The position numbers and the translations under genes are program-made. From Agromyces seonyuensis (GTDB taxonomy: Bacteria; Actinomycetota; Actinomycetes; Actinomycetales; Microbacteriaceae), in contig NZ_WSTA01000003.1 in NCBI RefSeq assembly GCF_009789225.1, forward strand, positions 26,202 through 90,201: a DNA stretch of 64,000 nucleotides, read 5' to 3'. Below the pieces are notes generated by a model. That model was given only the letters and a program-made list of their open reading frames with translations. It did no database searches and was not told where the DNA came from. Below are positions 40,068 through 48,937 of the stretch, one piece after another; position 1 is the stretch's first letter, and each line of letters begins with the position of its first letter.

Positions 40068-40538
40068 TCAGAAGTCGTCGAAGTCGGGCGGCGCGATCGG
40101 GTCGACGATCTGCTCGATGCCGGGCGTCGCGGGATCGGCCATAGGGGCTTCCGCCCCGCCGCTCGCGACCGTCGCCGCGAGCGCGATGCCCGCGACGACG
40201 AGCGTCGCCACCCCCAGCGCCGCGCCGACCCGCAGCACGACGCGCAGTTCGTCGGCCCACCCGGCGATGCCGGCGGCGGCTCGGGCGGACGGGGCCGTGC
40301 GCCTCGACTCCGGTGCCGGCTCCGTCGCCGCTGTCGCTCCCTCCCCGCGCGCCGACGACGGCTCCGACCCGTCCGCCGCGTCACCCTCCAGGGCCGCGAC
40401 GAGCACGTCGAACTGGCCCGGCGTCAGCCGGTCGAACTCGTCGGCGAGCCGCGCGTCGAGGCCCTCGCTGTCGCGCGAGGCGACGAGGAAGCGTGCGACC
40501 GCCTCGCGATCCGCCCGGCCGACGCCCTCGCCGCTCAT
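40068..40538 (-). CDS. Hypothetical single-span membrane protein
   Basis: A 156-residue protein. Residues 1-50 are charged (VARFLVASRDSEGLDARLAD, EFDRLTPGQFDVLVAALEGD), followed by a Ser/Pro/Glu-rich stretch. One membrane helix lies at about 105-127 (VVLRVGAALGVATLVVAGIA) and a short acidic extracytoplasmic tail ends PPDFDDF. It resembles no family I can name; the layout, a cytoplasmic head with one span, recalls anti-sigma-like proteins but no sigma gene is nearby. It overlaps the 72-residue gene upstream by ATGA. Confidence 0.55.
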   Translation of the reverse strand: MSGEGVGRADREAVARFLVASRDSEGLDARLADEFDRLTPGQFDVLVAALEGDAADGSEPSSARGEGATAATEPAPESRRTAPSARAAAGIAGWADELRVVLRVGAALGVATLVVAGIALAATVASGGAEAPMADPATPGIEQIVDPIAPPDFDDF

Positions 40539-40753
40539 CGCTCGACCTGCACGATGCGGTAGCCGGCGGCGCTCACGGCGTCGGCGAGGAACTCGGCGTA
40601 CCAGTGCGGCCATTCCTCGTCGTAGACGCCGCCGAGCTCTTCGGCCTCGTGCACGCCGTGCGCGGCCGCCGTGGCGACGAGCAGCCGTTCGAGCAGCTCG
40701 GCGCGTGCGGTCCGATCCAGTGCTGCCGGCTCCGCCGGCGTCGATGCGGTCAT
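40535..40753 (-). CDS. Small hypothetical protein
   Basis: A 72-residue soluble acidic protein that starts MTASTPAEPAALDRTARAEL and ends GYRIVQVER. The middle part VHEAEELGGVYDEEWPHWYA and EFLADAVSAAGYRIVQ looks like a compact helical domain. Translationally coupled to the single-span membrane protein downstream (ATGA overlap), so the two probably work together. No known family recognised. Confidence 0.5.
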   Translation of the reverse strand: MTASTPAEPAALDRTARAELLERLLVATAAAHGVHEAEELGGVYDEEWPHWYAEFLADAVSAAGYRIVQVER

Positions 40754-40780
40754 CCGCCCGTCCCCTGTTCTCGGCTCGGC

Positions 40781-41224
40781 TCAGCGCCCGGGCAGGCGGT
40801 CGACGATCTGCTGGATGACCCACGTGTTGCCGTCCGGGTCCGCGAAGGAGGCGAACGACGCGTAACTGTCGTGGTCGGGGTTCGGGCCGGCGACCCGGTT
40901 GGCATCGCCCGCCCAATGGAAGACGCCGTCGGCGTCGTGCCACGGCCCGCTGACGTCGGCGCCGCGTTCGCGCAGTTCGGCGACCGTGCCGGCGAGGTCG
41001 CCCGTCACGAGCATCAGCTCGCGCACCGATCCCGGCGCGGCGTGCGTCAACTGCTCGCCGAAGATCACCGAGGCCGACGACCCGGGCGGGGTGACCTGCA
41101 CGACACGGAGTCCGCGAGGCGTCGAGAAGTCGGCGTCGAGGCGGAATCCGAGCCCCTCGTAGAAGGTCTTCGCGCGGTCGACGTCGCCGACGGGGAGGAC
41201 GACGACTTCGAGCTTGAGTTCCAT
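40781..41224 (-). CDS. VOC (glyoxalase/bleomycin resistance) family protein
   Basis: A 147-residue protein of the vicinal oxygen chelate fold with two beta-alpha-beta-beta-beta units: VEVVVLPVGDVDRAKTFYEG-like LEVVVLPVGDVDRAKTFYEG at the N-terminus, then LMLVTGDLAGTVAELRERGA, and SFASFADPDGNTWVIQQ at the end. The substrate is unknown. ATG 41224 is preferred to 41236 and 41290 because GGAGCAG lies six bases before it. It is divergent from the CGNR gene, and three copies of an operator-like repeat lie between or just beside the starts. Confidence 0.82.
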   Translation of the reverse strand: MELKLEVVVLPVGDVDRAKTFYEGLGFRLDADFSTPRGLRVVQVTPPGSSASVIFGEQLTHAAPGSVRELMLVTGDLAGTVAELRERGADVSGPWHDADGVFHWAGDANRVAGPNPDHDSYASFASFADPDGNTWVIQQIVDRLPGR

Positions 41225-41246
41225 GATCTGCTCCATTCGATCAAGC

Positions 41247-41267
41247 GTTACCGGTCGGAACAGTGAC
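41247..41267. promoter_or_regulatory. Operator-like repeat 1 (imperfect)
   Basis: GTTACC-N9-AGTGAC, a degenerate version of the two exact sites to its right (GTCACC-N9-GGTGAC). It is 23 bases upstream of the VOC gene start. Confidence 0.5.
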
Positions 41268-41285
41268 GATTGTTCCCGCCGTGTC

Positions 41286-41306
41286 GTCACCTGTCAAGAT
41301 GGTGAC
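41286..41306. promoter_or_regulatory. Operator-like repeat 2
   Basis: GTCACC-N9-GGTGAC, 21 bases, followed by GA. The arms are exact. It lies between the VOC and CGNR genes; the probable binding protein is the CGNR protein. Confidence 0.65.
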
Positions 41307-41337
41307 GAATGGCTCGTCCGAGTTGCGCCTTCGCCAG

Positions 41338-41358
41338 GTCACCACTCAGCATGGTGAC
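41338..41358. promoter_or_regulatory. Operator-like repeat 3
   Basis: GTCACC-N9-GGTGAC with arms extended to 7 bases (GTCACCA and TGGTGAC). It ends three bases before the chosen CGNR start at 41362, so binding would block transcription or translation initiation there. Confidence 0.65.
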
Positions 41359-41361
41359 GTG

Positions 41362-41910
41362 ATGCACGCCTTCCCCTGCGGGACCCTCCCCCTCGACTTC
41401 GTCGGCACCCTGCGTGCGCGCAGCACGGACGCTCCGACCGAACTGCTCCCCTCACCCGACGCCCTCGACGCCTGGTTCGTCGAGTCCGGACTCCTGGCCC
41501 ACGCGCCGGGAGCGGACGCGGCGGACCTCGCCCACGCGATCGAGCTCCGCGAGACGATCGCCGCACTCGTCTACGCCCGTGCCGCGGCCGCCCCACTCCC
41601 CCGCGACGCCGTCGACGCGCTCAATGCCGCCGCGATCGAGGCGCCGCTCGTGCCGAGACTCACCCCGGACGGCTGGCGGCGGCAGGGCACGCCGGCGCAG
41701 GCCCTGGCCGACCTCGCCCGCGGGGCCGTCGAGATCATCGGGGGCGAGGATGCCGCGCTCCTGCGCGAATGCGGCCGTCCCGGGTGCACCCAGATCTACC
41801 TCGACCGCTCCCGCGGGCACCGCCGCGAGTGGTGCTCCATGCAGACGTGCGGCGCCCGCGTGAAGGCGGCCGCGTACCGGGCGCGCAAGCGCGACGGCGT
41901 CCCGGTCTGA
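41362..41910 (+). CDS. CGNR zinc finger domain protein (ABATE-type regulator)
   Basis: A 182-residue protein. The N-terminal stress-sensing-type domain (DFVGTLRARSTDAPTELLPS, AIELRETIAALVYARAAAAP) is followed by a C-terminal zinc finger: CGRPGCTQIYLDRSRGHRRE, then WCSMQTCGARVKAAAYRARK. The hallmark motif is CGNR in the family; here it reads CGAR, with the Asn lost. Such proteins are predicted DNA-binding regulators. ATG 41362 was chosen since the conserved start of the domain follows it, and because the earlier in-frame start at 41263 would translate through two operator repeats. Confidence 0.78.
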   Translation: MHAFPCGTLPLDFVGTLRARSTDAPTELLPSPDALDAWFVESGLLAHAPGADAADLAHAIELRETIAALVYARAAAAPLPRDAVDALNAAAIEAPLVPRLTPDGWRRQGTPAQALADLARGAVEIIGGEDAALLRECGRPGCTQIYLDRSRGHRREWCSMQTCGARVKAAAYRARKRDGVPV

Positions 41911-41997
41911 TCGGAGGGGCGCCGCCGTCCCCGGCGGGGTTCCCTTCGTCCGAGCCTGCGCCTAGCGTCGGAGTGCCACTCGGAGAGGAGCCCGCAC

Positions 41998-42132
41998 ATG
42001 ACCGACTTCATCGACCCGCTCGAGGAACCGTTCGACCTCGACCGCCTGCCGACCCCGACCTACGAGGAGGACACGGCGCTGCCGGACGAGTTCCGCGACG
42101 CGGAGCTGCGCGAGGAGGAGGACGAGGGCTGA
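41998..42132 (+). CDS. Small acidic protein, 44 residues
   Basis: A short open frame starting at ATG 41998, with a good ribosome site GAGAGGAG eight bases upstream, ending TGA 42130-42132. The product begins MTDFIDPLEEPFDLDRLPTP and ends DAELREEEDEG; about a third of its residues are Asp or Glu. Codon use has the same high GC third position as neighbours, which supports coding. Function is unknown; a regulatory or ribosome/RNA-polymerase-associated role is speculative. Confidence 0.6.
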   Translation: MTDFIDPLEEPFDLDRLPTPTYEEDTALPDEFRDAELREEEDEG

Positions 42133-42147
42133 CCGGCCCGGATCAGC

Positions 42148-42921
42148 TCAGCGTCCGCGGGCCCCGATCTTCGCCGCGAGGCCCGCGGGCGCGAACTTCG
42201 TGAGGCCCACGAGGGTCTTGTAGCGCTTCGACGGGATCGAGACGGCGGTGCCGCGTGCCGCATCCCGCAGTCCTTCGCGCACGACGCGAGGCGCGTCGAG
42301 CCACATCCAGCCGGGCACGCCCTCCTGCCCGGGCGGGAGCCCGAGCCGCTCGTGGAAGTTCGTGTGCGTGTAGCCGGGGCAGACCGCCGTCACGGTGACG
42401 CCCCGCGGACCGTAGTACCCGTTCGCCCACCGGCTGAAGTTCACGACCCACGACTTGACCGCGCCGTACGTCGAGCGCGGGATGAACGCCGCAACGCTGG
42501 CCACGTTGATGATGCGGCCGCTGCCGCGCTCGAGCATCCCGGGCAGTGCGGCGTGCATGAGCCGCAGCGGCACCTCGTTGTGGAGTCGGCCGTGGCGCAC
42601 CTCGGCATCGACGTCATTCGCCTCGAAGGCGAGCGGCAGGCCGATGCCCGCGTTGTTGACGAGCAGTTCGATCGGATGCTCCGCGTCCGCGATGCGGGCG
42701 ACGACGGCGTCCAGTTCGGACGGCTCGAGGAGGTCGGCCACGAGCACTTCGACTTCTCGGCCGTGGGCCCGACGCAGTTCGGCGGCGAGCGCGGCGAGCG
42801 CCTCTCGGTCGCGGGCGACGAGCACGAGGTCGGAGCAGCGGGCGGCCAGTTGGCGGGCGAACTCGGCGCCGAGGCCGGAACTCGCGCCGGTGATGAGGGA
42901 CGTCGTCGTCATGCGGGGCAT
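42148..42921 (-). CDS. Short-chain dehydrogenase/reductase
   Basis: A 257-residue SDR. The cofactor motif is TGASSGLGAEFARQLA at about residues 11-26, VNNAGIGLPL near 89, and the catalytic Ser-Tyr-Lys is in NVASVAAFIPRSTYGAVKSW near 138-157. The Arg-Asp after beta-2 (VARDREALAAL) suits NADP(H). The substrate is unknown; it is similar to the acyl-reductase/ketoreductase-like SDRs found in actinobacteria. The third-codon ATG at 42912 is another possible start. It is divergent from the DHA2-type exporter. Confidence 0.82.
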   Translation of the reverse strand: MPRMTTTSLITGASSGLGAEFARQLAARCSDLVLVARDREALAALAAELRRAHGREVEVLVADLLEPSELDAVVARIADAEHPIELLVNNAGIGLPLAFEANDVDAEVRHGRLHNEVPLRLMHAALPGMLERGSGRIINVASVAAFIPRSTYGAVKSWVVNFSRWANGYYGPRGVTVTAVCPGYTHTNFHERLGLPPGQEGVPGWMWLDAPRVVREGLRDAARGTAVSIPSKRYKTLVGLTKFAPAGLAAKIGARGR

Positions 42922-42955
42922 CCTATGTCCCCGGAATCACGGACCTGTCATCCAC

Positions 42956-42967
42956 CCCTCAAGAGGG
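42956..42967. promoter_or_regulatory. Short palindrome between SDR and exporter genes
   Basis: CCCTCAAGAGGG, 5-base arms around AA, 13 bases upstream of the exporter start at 42981. It may be an operator; no regulator gene adjoins it. Confidence 0.3.
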
Positions 42968-42980
42968 TTACGCTGCGGGA

Positions 42981-44915
42981 ATGACGGCCGAACGGGCATC
43001 CGAGCCACTCATGACGCACCGCCAGATCATGCTGGTGATCATCGGCCTGATGGCGGGCATGTTCCTCTCCGCGCTCGACCAGACCGTCGTCGGCACCTCG
43101 ATCCGCACGATCGGCGACGATCTCGGTGGACTCAGCCAGCAGGCGTGGGTGACGACGGCGTACCTCATCACGTCGACCATCGCGACGCCGCTCTACGGCA
43201 AGCTCTCGGACATCTTCGGCCGACGGCCGCTCTTCATCATCGCGATCGTCATCTTCATCGTCGGGTCGCTGCTGTCCTCGTTCTCGCAGAGCATGGGGCA
43301 GCTCGCCGCGTTCCGCGCGATCCAGGGCCTCGGCGCGGGCGGCCTCATGTCGATGCCGCTCGCGATCATGGGCGACATCCTCGCGCCCCGGGAGCGCGCG
43401 AAGTACCAGGGCTACTTCCTCGCCGTCTTCGGCGTCTCGAGCGTCATCGGCCCGCTCATCGGCGGCCTCTTCGCCGGCGCGGACGAGATCCTCTGGATCA
43501 CCGGCTGGCGCTGGGTCTTCCTCATCAACGTGCCGATCGGGATCGTCGCGTTCGCGATCGTGCTGCGCTTCCTGCACCTGCCGAAGCACGCCTCGGCACG
43601 GGTCCGCATCGACTGGTGGGGCGCCTCGCTCGTCATCGTCGCCCTCGTGCCGCTGCTGCTCGTGGCCGAGGAGGGGCGCGACTGGGGCTGGGGCAGCCCG
43701 ATCGCGATCGCCTGTTACGTCGTCGGCGTGCTCGGCATCGCGGCCTTCGTGATCGTCGAGCGGGCGATGGGCGACGATGCGATCATCCCGCTCAAGCTGT
43801 TCCGCTCCCCCACGTTCTCGATGGCGACCGTCATCGGCGTCTTCGTCGGCTTCGCGATGTTCGGCGCGATGCTGACGCTCCCGCTCTACCTCCAGCTCGT
43901 GTTCGGCTCGACGCCCGCCGAGAGCGGCATCCAGACGCTGCCGATGATCCTCGGACTCATGACCGCCTCGATCGTGAGCGGGCAGTTCATCTCCCGCACC
44001 GGGCACTACCGGATCTTCCCGATCCTCGGCACCCTCCTGCTCACGCTCGGCTTCCTCGAGCTGACCTTCCTCCAGTACGACTCGTCGTACTGGTATCTCG
44101 CCGGCGGCATGCTGCTCATCGGCCTCGGCCTCGGCCAGCTCATGCAGACCCTGACGATCGCGAGCCAGAACTCGGTCGGCCTCCGCGACATGGGCGTCGC
44201 GACGAGCGCGTCGACATTCTTCCGCCAGATCGGCGGCACCGCCGGCACCGCGGTGCTGCTCTCGCTGCTGTTCACGCTCGTGCCGCAGAACGTGTCGACG
44301 GCGCTCTCCGACGAGGACACGCTGACGTCCGCGCTCGACGCCGCACTCGACCCGTCGGTCGCCGGTGCGCCGGAGAACGCGAAGATCATGGCGACGATCT
44401 ACGAGCCCATCGTCACACCCATCACCGCCGCGCTGCCGCCGGGCACCGACCTCTCCGACGACGCGGTGCGCGCGCAGGTCGTCGACCAGGTCGCGCCCGA
44501 GCTCCTCTCGGCGTTCTCGGATGCCTCCTCCGGCGCCTCGAGCGAGGAGGACGGGGCGTCGAGCTCGGCGCTCGACGACAGCTCGTTCCTCGTCGGCGCC
44601 GACGAGCGACTGGCCAAGCCGTTCCTCGTGGGGTTCAACGCCTCGACGATCCGGGTCTATTGGATCGCGATGATCGTCGCCGCGATGGCCTTCGTGCTCG
44701 CGCTGTTCTTCCGCACTCCGCCGCTGCGGGCGAAGTCGGCGATGCAGGAGGCGGCCGACGAGCGGGCGAGCGCGGCCGGTGCCGGCGCGGGTGCCGGGGC
44801 AGGTGCCGCCGGCGACGACGACGACTACCCCGACACGGGCTCGATCGCGGCGATCGCGGCGGCCGAAGCCGGGGCGATGATCGAGCCGGGCGGCGACGAC
44901 CGGCGACGCTACTAG
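42981..44915 (+). CDS. MFS drug efflux transporter, DHA2 (EmrB/QacA) type
   Basis: A 644-residue transporter with about 14 membrane helices. The DHA2 signatures are LDQTVVGTSIRTIGDDLGGL in helix 1 and GKLSDIFGRRPLF between helices 2 and 3, with the helix 5 motif GVSSVIGPLIGGLF. Between about residue 430 and 560 there is a long extracytoplasmic or linker region rich in Asp and Ser (SDASSGASSEEDGASSSALD). The C-terminal tail is Gly/Ala/Asp-rich. It exports hydrophobic or cationic drugs using the proton gradient. The TAG stop is one of the few not provided by a repeat element. Confidence 0.88.
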   Translation: MTAERASEPLMTHRQIMLVIIGLMAGMFLSALDQTVVGTSIRTIGDDLGGLSQQAWVTTAYLITSTIATPLYGKLSDIFGRRPLFIIAIVIFIVGSLLSSFSQSMGQLAAFRAIQGLGAGGLMSMPLAIMGDILAPRERAKYQGYFLAVFGVSSVIGPLIGGLFAGADEILWITGWRWVFLINVPIGIVAFAIVLRFLHLPKHASARVRIDWWGASLVIVALVPLLLVAEEGRDWGWGSPIAIACYVVGVLGIAAFVIVERAMGDDAIIPLKLFRSPTFSMATVIGVFVGFAMFGAMLTLPLYLQLVFGSTPAESGIQTLPMILGLMTASIVSGQFISRTGHYRIFPILGTLLLTLGFLELTFLQYDSSYWYLAGGMLLIGLGLGQLMQTLTIASQNSVGLRDMGVATSASTFFRQIGGTAGTAVLLSLLFTLVPQNVSTALSDEDTLTSALDAALDPSVAGAPENAKIMATIYEPIVTPITAALPPGTDLSDDAVRAQVVDQVAPELLSAFSDASSGASSEEDGASSSALDDSSFLVGADERLAKPFLVGFNASTIRVYWIAMIVAAMAFVLALFFRTPPLRAKSAMQEAADERASAAGAGAGAGAGAAGDDDDYPDTGSIAAIAAAEAGAMIEPGGDDRRRY

Positions 44916-44942
44916 GTCGCGGCCGCCGTCGCCCGGCTCGGA

Positions 44943-47057
44943 TCAGTTGAGTTCGGCCTCCGCCCGCTCCTCGGCGGCTTCGAGCAGCCGCGCGGTCGGG
45001 TCGGCGCTCTCGGGCGCCGGCGTGATGATCGGCGAACCCTCCGCATCGAGGTCGGCCGCGGCCTGCTCGAACTGCGAGTTGTACAGGCGCCGGTAGGCGC
45101 CGTTCGCGGCGATGAGCTCGTCGTGGGTGCCCTGCTCGACGATGTCGCCGTGCTCCATCACGAGGATGAGGTCGGCGTCGCGGATCGTCGAGAGCCGGTG
45201 CGCGATCACGAACGAGGTGCGCCCCTCGCGGAGTGCCGCCATCGCGTGCTGGAGCAGCAGCTCAGTGCGGGTGTCGACCGAGCTCGTCGCCTCGTCGAGG
45301 ATGAGCACGCTCGGGTCGGCCACGAACGCGCGGGCGATCGTGATGAGCTGCTTCTCGCCCGCCGACACGTTCGACGCGTCCTCGTCGAGCACGGTGTCGT
45401 ACCCGTCGGGCAGCGAGTGCACGAACCGGTCGACGTAGGTCGCCTTCGCGGCGTCGAGCAGTTCCTCGTCGGTGGCATCCGCCCGCCCGTACCGGATGTT
45501 CTCGCGGATCGTGCCGGCGAAGAGCCACGGGTCCTGCAGCACCATGCCGGTGCGCGCGCGGACGTCGTGCCGGGTGAGCGCGGCGATGTCCTGCCCGTCG
45601 ACGCGGATCGCGCCGCCGTCGAGCTCGTAGAACCGCATGAGCAGATTGACCAGCGTCGTCTTGCCCGCGCCCGTCGGCCCCACGATCGCGACCGTCTGGC
45701 CAGGCTCGACGCGGAACGAGAGGTCGGTGATGAGCGGGTGGTCGGGGTGGTAGGCGAACGCGACCCGGTCGAACTCGATCGTGCCGGAGCCGTCGACGGG
45801 CTTCGGCGCATCGACCGCGTCGGCCTCCTGCTCGTCCTGGTCGAGGAGCTGGAACACGCGCTCGGCCGACGCCGTGCCGGACTGCACGACCGCGACCATG
45901 CCGCCGAGCTCCGAGAGCGGCTGGGTGAACTGCTGCGAGTACTGGATGAACGCCTGCACGTCGCCGAGCCGCAGCTGGCCGGTGGCGACCATGAGCCCGC
46001 CGAGCACGGCGATGCCGACGTACATGAGGTTGCCGATGAACATCATCGCGGGCATCATCACGTTGCCGAGGAACTGCGCCTTGAACGACGCCTCGTACAG
46101 TTCGTGGTTCTCGGCCTTGAACGCCTCGCGGCTGGAGGCCTCGCGGCCGTAGACCTTGACGAGCGCGTGGCCCGAGAACGACTCCTCGACACGGGCGTTG
46201 AGGCGGCCGACCTTCTTCCACTGCACGCCGAAGGCGGCCTGCGACTTCGGGCCGATGACGCCGAAGACGACCGCCATGAGCGGCAGTGAGACGAGGGCGA
46301 CGAGCGAGAGCTGCCACGAGATCGAGAACATCATGACGAGCACGCCGACGACGGTGAGCACCGCGGTGAGCGCGCCCGAGAGCGACTGCTGCATCGTCTG
46401 GGTGATGTTGTCGATGTCGTTCGTGACCCGCGAGATCACCTCGCCGCGCTGCACCTTGTCGAAGTAGCTGAGCGGCAGGCGGTTGATCTTCGCCTCGACC
46501 GACTCGCGGAGCCGGTACATGGTGCGCACCATGATGACGTTGATCACGTAGCCCTGCAGCCACGTCAGGATCGAGGCGACCGTGTAGAGCGCGAGCACCG
46601 TCAGCAGCACCTGGGCGAGCCGCTGGAAGTCGATGCCGGCGCCGGGCACCAGGTCGTCCATGGCCCGCACCATGTTGGCGAGGTCGTTCTGGCCGGATGC
46701 CTCGAGTCCGGCGACGACCTGGTCCTTCGTCGCACCCTCGGGCAGCTGGGACGAGACGACGCCCTCGAAGATGAGGTTCGTGCCCTCGCCGAGCACCTTC
46801 GGGGCGAGCACCGTCAGCACGACGCCCAGGGCGCCGAGCAGCGACACGAACCCGAACGCGAGCGCGTGCGGCTTGAGCAGCCCGATCAGCCGCCGGAAGC
46901 TCTTGCCGAAGTCCTCGGCCTTGCCGGGTGCGACGGCGCCGCTCCAGTCGTCGGCGGAGATGCGCGCCTGCTCGGCGAGCTCGAGTTCGAGCTTCTCCTC
47001 CTCGGACGGCTCCACCGGTGTCGTGGCACCGCGGCGGCCCGGCTTCTCGGCGCTCAT
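44943..47057 (-). CDS. ABC exporter subunit, canonical ATPase site half
   Basis: A 704-residue half-transporter: 60-residue polar leader, six membrane helices, then the ATPase domain. Walker A is VGPTGAGKTT, the signature is degenerate (NVSAGEKQLITIARAF), Walker B is LILDEATSSVD with the catalytic Glu, and the switch His is in FVIAHRLST. Pairing with the upstream gene product gives one working and one degenerate ATP site, as in TmrAB- or LmrCD-like heterodimeric multidrug exporters. A large extracytoplasmic loop (about residues 100-150) separates helices 1 and 2. The ATG at 47057 overlaps the partner's stop. Confidence 0.9.
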   Translation of the reverse strand: MSAEKPGRRGATTPVEPSEEEKLELELAEQARISADDWSGAVAPGKAEDFGKSFRRLIGLLKPHALAFGFVSLLGALGVVLTVLAPKVLGEGTNLIFEGVVSSQLPEGATKDQVVAGLEASGQNDLANMVRAMDDLVPGAGIDFQRLAQVLLTVLALYTVASILTWLQGYVINVIMVRTMYRLRESVEAKINRLPLSYFDKVQRGEVISRVTNDIDNITQTMQQSLSGALTAVLTVVGVLVMMFSISWQLSLVALVSLPLMAVVFGVIGPKSQAAFGVQWKKVGRLNARVEESFSGHALVKVYGREASSREAFKAENHELYEASFKAQFLGNVMMPAMMFIGNLMYVGIAVLGGLMVATGQLRLGDVQAFIQYSQQFTQPLSELGGMVAVVQSGTASAERVFQLLDQDEQEADAVDAPKPVDGSGTIEFDRVAFAYHPDHPLITDLSFRVEPGQTVAIVGPTGAGKTTLVNLLMRFYELDGGAIRVDGQDIAALTRHDVRARTGMVLQDPWLFAGTIRENIRYGRADATDEELLDAAKATYVDRFVHSLPDGYDTVLDEDASNVSAGEKQLITIARAFVADPSVLILDEATSSVDTRTELLLQHAMAALREGRTSFVIAHRLSTIRDADLILVMEHGDIVEQGTHDELIAANGAYRRLYNSQFEQAAADLDAEGSPIITPAPESADPTARLLEAAEERAEAELN

Positions 47058-48787
47058 CGTGCCGCCTCCACACCGAGCTGGGATTCGACGATCTCCCGGT
47101 AGGTCTGATTCGACTCGACCAGTTCGTCGTGGGTGCCGATGCCGACCATTCGGCCATCGTCGAGCACGACGATGCGGTCGGCGTCGGTGATCGTGGACAC
47201 GCGCTGGGCGACGACGATCTTCGTCACGTCGGGCAGTTCCTTCCAGAGCGCCTGGCGGAGCCGGGCATCCGTCGTGAGGTCGAGGGCGGAGAACGAGTCG
47301 TCGAAGACGAGGATGTCGGGGCGGTGCACGATCGCGCGCGCGATCGCGAGCCGCTGCCGCTGGCCGCCGGAGACGTTCGTGCCGCCCTGGGCGATGCGGG
47401 CGTCGAGCCCGCCCTCCATCTCGGCGACGAAGTCGCGGCCCTGCGCGATCTCGAGCGCGTGCCACAGCTCCTCGTCGGTCGCCTCCTCGCGTCCGAACCG
47501 CAGGTTCGAGGCGACGGTGCCGCTGAAGAGGAACGGCCGCTGCGGCACGAGGCCGATGGTGTGCCAGAGCGCGTCGAGGTCGGCGCGGCGCACGTCGACG
47601 CCGTTCACGAGCACGTCGCCGCCGGTGACGTCGAAGAGCCGCGGGATGAGCGAGATCAGCGTCGTCTTGCCGGCGCCCGTCGAACCGACGACCGCGACGG
47701 TCTCGCCGCGACGCGCCTCGAACGTGATGCCCGCGAGCACGGGGTGCTCGGCGCCGGGGTAGGTGAACTCCACGTCGCGGAATCCGACGGTGCCCGGCTC
47801 GGGGAAATCGACGACCCCGTCGACCGGGCGCTCGAGGCTCGTCTCGGCGTCGAGCACCTCGCCGATGCGGCCCGCGCTCACCGCGGCTCGCGGGATCATG
47901 ATCGTCATGAAGCTGGCCATGAGCACGCCGCTCAGGATGGTCATGACGTACTGCATGAAGGCGAAGAGCGTGCCGACCTGCACGCCGCCGGCCTCGACCT
48001 CGATCGCGCCGAACCAGATGACGCCGACGACCGTGACGTTGAGCACGAGCATGACGAGCGGGAACAGCAGCACGAACAGCGAGCCGACCTTGCGGCCGAC
48101 GATCATGATGTCGGCGTTCGCGTCGGCGAAGCGGGCCTCCTCGATCGGCTCGCGGACGAAGGCGCGGATGACCCGGATGCCCGTGAGCTGCTCGCGCATG
48201 ACGCGGTTCACGTTGTCGAGCCGGTGCTGGTAGCTGCGGAAGAGCGGCACCATGCGGCTGATGATGAGGCCGGCGAGCACGAGCAGCGTCGGCACCGACA
48301 CGGCGATGAGCCAGCTCAGCCCGACGTCCTGCTGCAGGGCCATGATGACGCCGCCGATGGCGAGCAGCGGAGCGGTGACGAGGAACGTCGCCGCCATCAT
48401 CGCGAGCATCTGCACCTGCTGCACGTCGTTGGTGTTGCGGGTGATGAGGGAGCCCGGCCCGAACTTGGAGACCTCGCGCTCGGAGAACGTCGAGACGCGC
48501 TCGAAGACGTCGTCGCGGATGTCGCGACCGGCGGCCATCGCGGCCTTCGCCGCGAACCAGGTGGCGATGATCGCGGCCGTGATCTGGCCGAAGGAGATGA
48601 GGAGCATGAGCCCGCCGCGCGACCAGATGTAGTCGGTGTCTCCGGTGGAAACGCCCTGGTCGATGATGTCGGCGTTGATGCTGGGCAGGTACAGGCTCGC
48701 GAGCGCGGACAGGAACTGGAAGACCAGCACGCCGAGCAGCAGCCACTTGGACGGTTTCAGGTATCTGATCAGGAGTCGAGTGAGCAT
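47054..48787 (-). CDS. ABC exporter subunit, degenerate Walker B half
   Basis: A 577-residue half-transporter with six membrane helices and an ATPase domain. Walker A is VGSTGAGKTT and the signature is intact (NVSGGQRQRLAIARAI), but the catalytic Glu after Walker B is Asp (LVFDDSFSALD) and the switch His is Gln (IVVAQRVST). These changes, together with the degenerate signature of the partner, fall in the same composite site, the normal asymmetric design of heterodimeric exporters. The start ATG 48787 begins directly with the membrane domain (MLTRLLIRYLKPSKW). Confidence 0.9.
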   Translation of the reverse strand: MLTRLLIRYLKPSKWLLLGVLVFQFLSALASLYLPSINADIIDQGVSTGDTDYIWSRGGLMLLISFGQITAAIIATWFAAKAAMAAGRDIRDDVFERVSTFSEREVSKFGPGSLITRNTNDVQQVQMLAMMAATFLVTAPLLAIGGVIMALQQDVGLSWLIAVSVPTLLVLAGLIISRMVPLFRSYQHRLDNVNRVMREQLTGIRVIRAFVREPIEEARFADANADIMIVGRKVGSLFVLLFPLVMLVLNVTVVGVIWFGAIEVEAGGVQVGTLFAFMQYVMTILSGVLMASFMTIMIPRAAVSAGRIGEVLDAETSLERPVDGVVDFPEPGTVGFRDVEFTYPGAEHPVLAGITFEARRGETVAVVGSTGAGKTTLISLIPRLFDVTGGDVLVNGVDVRRADLDALWHTIGLVPQRPFLFSGTVASNLRFGREEATDEELWHALEIAQGRDFVAEMEGGLDARIAQGGTNVSGGQRQRLAIARAIVHRPDILVFDDSFSALDLTTDARLRQALWKELPDVTKIVVAQRVSTITDADRIVVLDDGRMVGIGTHDELVESNQTYREIVESQLGVEAAR

Positions 48788-48937
48788 GGGAGGCTCACGG
48801 TACCCGCGACCCCGGACATCCGCAGGGTCATCCCGGACGAGGTATCCCTCCGCTGCGCGCAACGACGCGGCCCCGTCGGTAGGGTGGCCCCGACGCGCCT
48901 CGGGCGAGGCGCTCGGTTCCGCGGACTGGGGGGTCTG

